64,000 nt of DNA, from the NCBI RefSeq assembly GCF_017355955.1, contig NZ_JAFFID010000005.1, positions 372,001 to 436,000 of the forward strand, in the 5' to 3' direction. Of the stretch, positions 61,315-64,000 are shown piece after piece (within the stretch, counting starts at the first letter, position 1; each line of letters begins with the position of its first letter). The notes beneath the pieces were generated by a model. The model was not told where the DNA came from and made no database searches. It saw nothing but the letters and a program-made list of their open reading frames with translations. The stretch is from Sabulibacter ruber. Its GTDB lineage: Bacteria; Bacteroidota; Bacteroidia; Cytophagales; Hymenobacteraceae. The position numbers and the translations under genes were made by a program.

Positions 61315-61831
61315 TAAGAAATATATACTCGGTGTATTTGAAGACGAGGATGTTCTGCTGAACGCCATTGAGTCGATTCGTGCAGCAGGCACCAAGATTT
61401 ATGATGTATTCACTCCTTATCCAATCCACGGGATTGATGATGTGTTAGGAATACAGCGCTCACGCTTGCCAATTGTGGCTTTCTTCTGCGGACTTTGCGG
61501 TACTTCGTTTGCCCTCTGGATGCAGATCTACATGCTGGGTTTTGACTGGCCCATGATTATTGGTGGTAAGCCCCACGTGGCACTTCCAAGTTTTATCCCG
61601 GTAACGTTTGAGTTGACAGTACTGTGTGCGGCGTTTGGTATGGTGATTACCTTCTTTATCATAAGCGGCTTACGCCCTACGTTGAAAGTGCCAGTAATGG
61701 ATGTACGTTCAACTGATGATAAATATGTAATGGCCATTGAGTTAAAGGAAGGTACAGATATCAATAAACTGAATGATCTTCTCCGTTCAAACGGGGCTAT
61801 TGAAGTTAACGAGAAGGAGGTAGTTAAATAA
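61307..61831 (+). CDS. actD: Alternative complex III subunit ActD (DUF3341)
   Basis: 174 residues with two membrane helices (~58-80 and ~97-120). Family signs: KYILGVFEDEDVLLNAIESIRAAG and VFTPYPIHGIDDVLGI at the start. It helps anchor the complex. Its stop overlaps the actE ATG by one base. Confidence 0.93.
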   Translation: MTSKKYILGVFEDEDVLLNAIESIRAAGTKIYDVFTPYPIHGIDDVLGIQRSRLPIVAFFCGLCGTSFALWMQIYMLGFDWPMIIGGKPHVALPSFIPVTFELTVLCAAFGMVITFFIISGLRPTLKVPVMDVRSTDDKYVMAIELKEGTDINKLNDLLRSNGAIEVNEKEVVK

Positions 61832-62541
61832 TGAACAGTTTCTTTAGAACAGGAGCTAAGGCCTCCATGATTCTTTTCTCTTCCGTTCTTCTTGCATCAT
61901 GTGGTAATGATGAGCAAGATCCAGGACTAGAATATGCACCGGATATGTACTATCCGGTGGCATACGAGCCCCTGAAGCAATTAGCGGATAACAAAAACGC
62001 CATCAACCCAGGCGGTTTGAACATGCGGGTTCCCGCTGATCATACAGTAGCCAGAGGTAAACTTGGGTTTTACGTCCATATTTCAAAAGATAGCGCAGAA
62101 GCAGCTGGCCGTGAGTTGGTGAATCCCGTAGCAAGAACAACCAACAACATTGAAGAGGGTAAAACTTTGTTCCTGCGTTTCTGCTCTCCTTGCCATGGTG
62201 AAACAGGACAAGGCGACGGATTGGTAGGAGCCAAGTTCAAAGGGGTGCCAAACTTCACACAAGGACGGTACGCTACGTTGCCTGATGGACACATCTTCCA
62301 CGTAATCACGAACGGACGTGGTCGTATGATGCCTCACGGAACTCAGGTGAACCCAGAAGAACGCTGGAGAATTGCCATGTACGTGAGACAATTGCAGAAA
62401 GGCATCACAGATGCAAGCGGAGCGGACGTGTCTGACACAGGCTCTACTTCAACTGACGCTCCTCAAGGCCCAAGTAAAACCGAAAACACTAATCCAGTAA
62501 CAGGCACGACTGCCGATCCAACCAAGGATACGCGCAATTAA
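61831..62541 (+). CDS. actE: Alternative complex III subunit ActE, monohaem cytochrome c lipoprotein
   Basis: 236 residues. Lipobox LASC (Cys ~24); the haem site CSPCH is near 119, with RMMPHGTQVNPEERW holding the Met ligand. The end is Thr/Ser/Pro-rich. It hands electrons on towards cytochrome oxidase. A chance or real GGAGG precedes the start by 10 nt, inside actD. Confidence 0.94.
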   Translation: MNSFFRTGAKASMILFSSVLLASCGNDEQDPGLEYAPDMYYPVAYEPLKQLADNKNAINPGGLNMRVPADHTVARGKLGFYVHISKDSAEAAGRELVNPVARTTNNIEEGKTLFLRFCSPCHGETGQGDGLVGAKFKGVPNFTQGRYATLPDGHIFHVITNGRGRMMPHGTQVNPEERWRIAMYVRQLQKGITDASGADVSDTGSTSTDAPQGPSKTENTNPVTGTTADPTKDTRN

Positions 62542-62560
62542 CCTTAAAGGTATATTTGAA

Positions 62561-63844
62561 ATGATAACTGAAGAAAGACTAAGTATCCCACAAAGAGCCA
62601 CTAGACGGTTCTTCTTCATGATTGGTATCGGGTTGGTGCTTCTGGTAGTGGGTCTTCTGATTGCTGCAAACTCAGGCGGCGGCCACGGGGAGGCAGCTCA
62701 CGGGGCTGCTCAAGCGGGTCACCATACAGCAGGATGGGGCCAACGTTTACTGGCTAACTTGTGGTTGAATAACGTTTATTTAACTGGTATCTCTGTAGTT
62801 GGTGTTCTTTTCATTGCAATCCAGTATGTAGCGTACGCTGGTTGGTCTGTTTTGATCAAGCGTGTACCTGAAGCACTAGGTAGCTACATTCTGATTGGTG
62901 GTATTGTGATGTTGGCAGTTTTCCTGTTGCCAATCATCTTCACCGGCCACAACACTTTATTACACTGGACTGATCACTCTTTACACGAAGTAGGTAATCC
63001 AAACTATGACCCAATCATTGCGGGTAAATCTGGGTACCTGAACGTGACCTTCTTTACCATCAGAATGGTAGCCTACTTCGTTTTATGGTTCCTTTTCTTT
63101 AAATGGTTAAGAAACGAGTCTCTTGCTGAAGATTTGAACGGTGGCTTGAACCACTATAACAAAAGCATCAGATTAGGAGCTACCTTCCTGGTAATCTTCG
63201 GGGTGACTTCTTCTATGTCAGCTTGGGACTGGGTTCTGTCAATTGACACACACTGGTTCAGTACAATGTTTGGTTGGTATGTATTTGCCAGCTGGTGGGT
63301 ATCTGGCCTTGCTGCTACAACCCTTACGGTTATTATCCTGAAGCAGATGGGCTACATGAAAATGGTTACCTCAAACCACTTGCATGATTTGGGTAAATTC
63401 GTTTTCGGTTTCAGTATCTTCTGGACATACATCTGGTTCTCGCAGTTCATGCTTTACTGGTATGCCAACATCCCAGAAGAAGCTATCTACTTCATGGAGC
63501 GTTTAGGTGGAAACAACAATCACTACACCTGGATCTTCTTCTTTAACCTTTTGATAAACTTTGCTTTCCCTTTCCTTGTTCTTATGACAAGAGATGCAAA
63601 GCGTCAAATGATCATGCTGAAGATTGTGTGTATCGCTATCCTGATTGGTCACTGGTTTGACTTCTACATGATGATTATGCCAGGTACAATGAGAGGTGAG
63701 AGCGGCTTTGGTTTGATTGAAATTGGTACAGCATTAACCTTCCTGGGTGTATTCTTGTTAAGATTCACAAAAGAACTAAGCAAAGCTTCTTTGGTTCCTG
63801 TGAACCACCCATTCCTGGAAGAAAGTGTTCACCATCACGTTTAA
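62561..63844 (+). CDS. actF: Alternative complex III subunit ActF (NrfD-like)
   Basis: 427 residues with about ten membrane helices, a second NrfD-like integral subunit. The start has a His/Gly/Ala-rich stretch (~45-62, GGGHGEAAHGAAQAGHH); later motifs include WDWVLSIDTHWFSTMFGWYVFASWW and HWFDFYMMIMPGTM. It follows actE by 19 bp and runs into cytochrome oxidase subunit II. Confidence 0.94.
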   Translation: MITEERLSIPQRATRRFFFMIGIGLVLLVVGLLIAANSGGGHGEAAHGAAQAGHHTAGWGQRLLANLWLNNVYLTGISVVGVLFIAIQYVAYAGWSVLIKRVPEALGSYILIGGIVMLAVFLLPIIFTGHNTLLHWTDHSLHEVGNPNYDPIIAGKSGYLNVTFFTIRMVAYFVLWFLFFKWLRNESLAEDLNGGLNHYNKSIRLGATFLVIFGVTSSMSAWDWVLSIDTHWFSTMFGWYVFASWWVSGLAATTLTVIILKQMGYMKMVTSNHLHDLGKFVFGFSIFWTYIWFSQFMLYWYANIPEEAIYFMERLGGNNNHYTWIFFFNLLINFAFPFLVLMTRDAKRQMIMLKIVCIAILIGHWFDFYMMIMPGTMRGESGFGLIEIGTALTFLGVFLLRFTKELSKASLVPVNHPFLEESVHHHV

Positions 63845-63868
63845 GACTCATAATAAATTACACGGATA

Positions 63869-64000
63869 ATGATAACGATTGCTGTAGCACTATCAATCAT
63901 CCTTTTACTGGTCATCCTTTACCTTCTGTTTAGAATCCAGATTCTGGCTTCTATCTTCACCGGAAGCTACAGACGTGACATTGGTAAGAGTAACAAAATA
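63869..64000 (+). CDS. coxB: Cytochrome c oxidase subunit II, N-terminal part (3' partial)
   Basis: 44 residues visible before the window ends: MITIAVALSIILLLVILYLLF, then RIQILASIFTGSYRRDIGKSNKI. One long membrane helix and a basic loop, as at the start of Bacteroidota oxidase subunit II, which follows actF in this operon type. The CuA site lies outside the window, so the call rests on position and these residues. Confidence 0.7.
   Translation, partial: MITIAVALSIILLLVILYLLFRIQILASIFTGSYRRDIGKSNKI

Noticed and set aside
1..64000. tRNA, rRNA, IS element, prophage, CRISPR array, attachment site
   Set aside because: None recognised on reading both strands; no transposase or integrase signature among the frames.

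Overview
The window comes from a Bacteroidota chromosome, most likely Cytophagales/Hymenobacteraceae (Rufibacter-like). The reasons are a SusC/SusD pair, an alternative complex III operon running into cytochrome oxidase, DUF2911, GSCFA and DUF2721 proteins, many small lipoproteins, promoters of the TTTG-N19/20-TAnnTTTG type, and a general lack of Shine-Dalgarno sites. The genus is an inference. No phage, insertion sequence, CRISPR array, tRNA or rRNA was seen.

Layout. 0-10 kb: 3' end of an M23 peptidase, STAS-like protein, coiled-coil lipoprotein, deoxynucleoside kinase, zinc phospholipase/nuclease-like protein, GNAT, beta-barrel, amino-acid permease, CDGSH protein, OmpA-like lipoprotein and a paralogue of the coiled-coil protein. 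10-26 kb: PIG-L deacetylase, sodium symporter with a 41-aa partner, nitroreductase, DUF2911, SusC/SusD, QueA, DUF2721, double-motif aspartyl protease with PDZ. 26-32 kb: dehydrogenase, then a two-component system with an outer-membrane protein and two Ala/Lys-rich secreted proteins. 32-44 kb: CocE hydrolase, AraC regulator with acyltransferase, two paralogous YD-type lipoproteins, M14 peptidase, cytochrome c-PQQ dehydrogenase, Rieske protein. 44-45.2 kb: no protein gene, but two tandem copies of what looks like a non-coding RNA gene. 45-55 kb: cupin, PriA, YyaL-type protein, GSCFA, HAD, rpsF-rpsR-rplI. 55.4-64 kb: alternative complex III (ActA-F) and the start of cytochrome oxidase subunit II.

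Most notable observations. (1) The two secreted-protein genes next to the two-component system have the same promoter design: a 19-bp direct-repeat operator, 7 bp, a TAnnTTTG box, then 30 bp to the ATG. (2) Two intergenic units at 44.1-45.0 kb share an upstream block, a promoter and a terminator at fixed spacings but differ between them, as expected of a small-RNA family. (3) About 17 intergenic imperfect hairpins share a core, and their outer arms vary in a compensated way. (4) rpsR and rplI carry strong Shine-Dalgarno sequences in a phylum that normally ignores them; bS18, the rpsR product, is part of the pocket that hides the anti-SD.

How the genes work together. ActA-F plus cytochrome oxidase form a quinol-oxidising respiratory branch with its own consensus promoter. 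SusC/SusD form one outer-membrane uptake unit. The 26.9-31.9 kb block looks like one envelope-sensing regulon. The rest is mostly single housekeeping or envelope genes separated by hairpin terminators.
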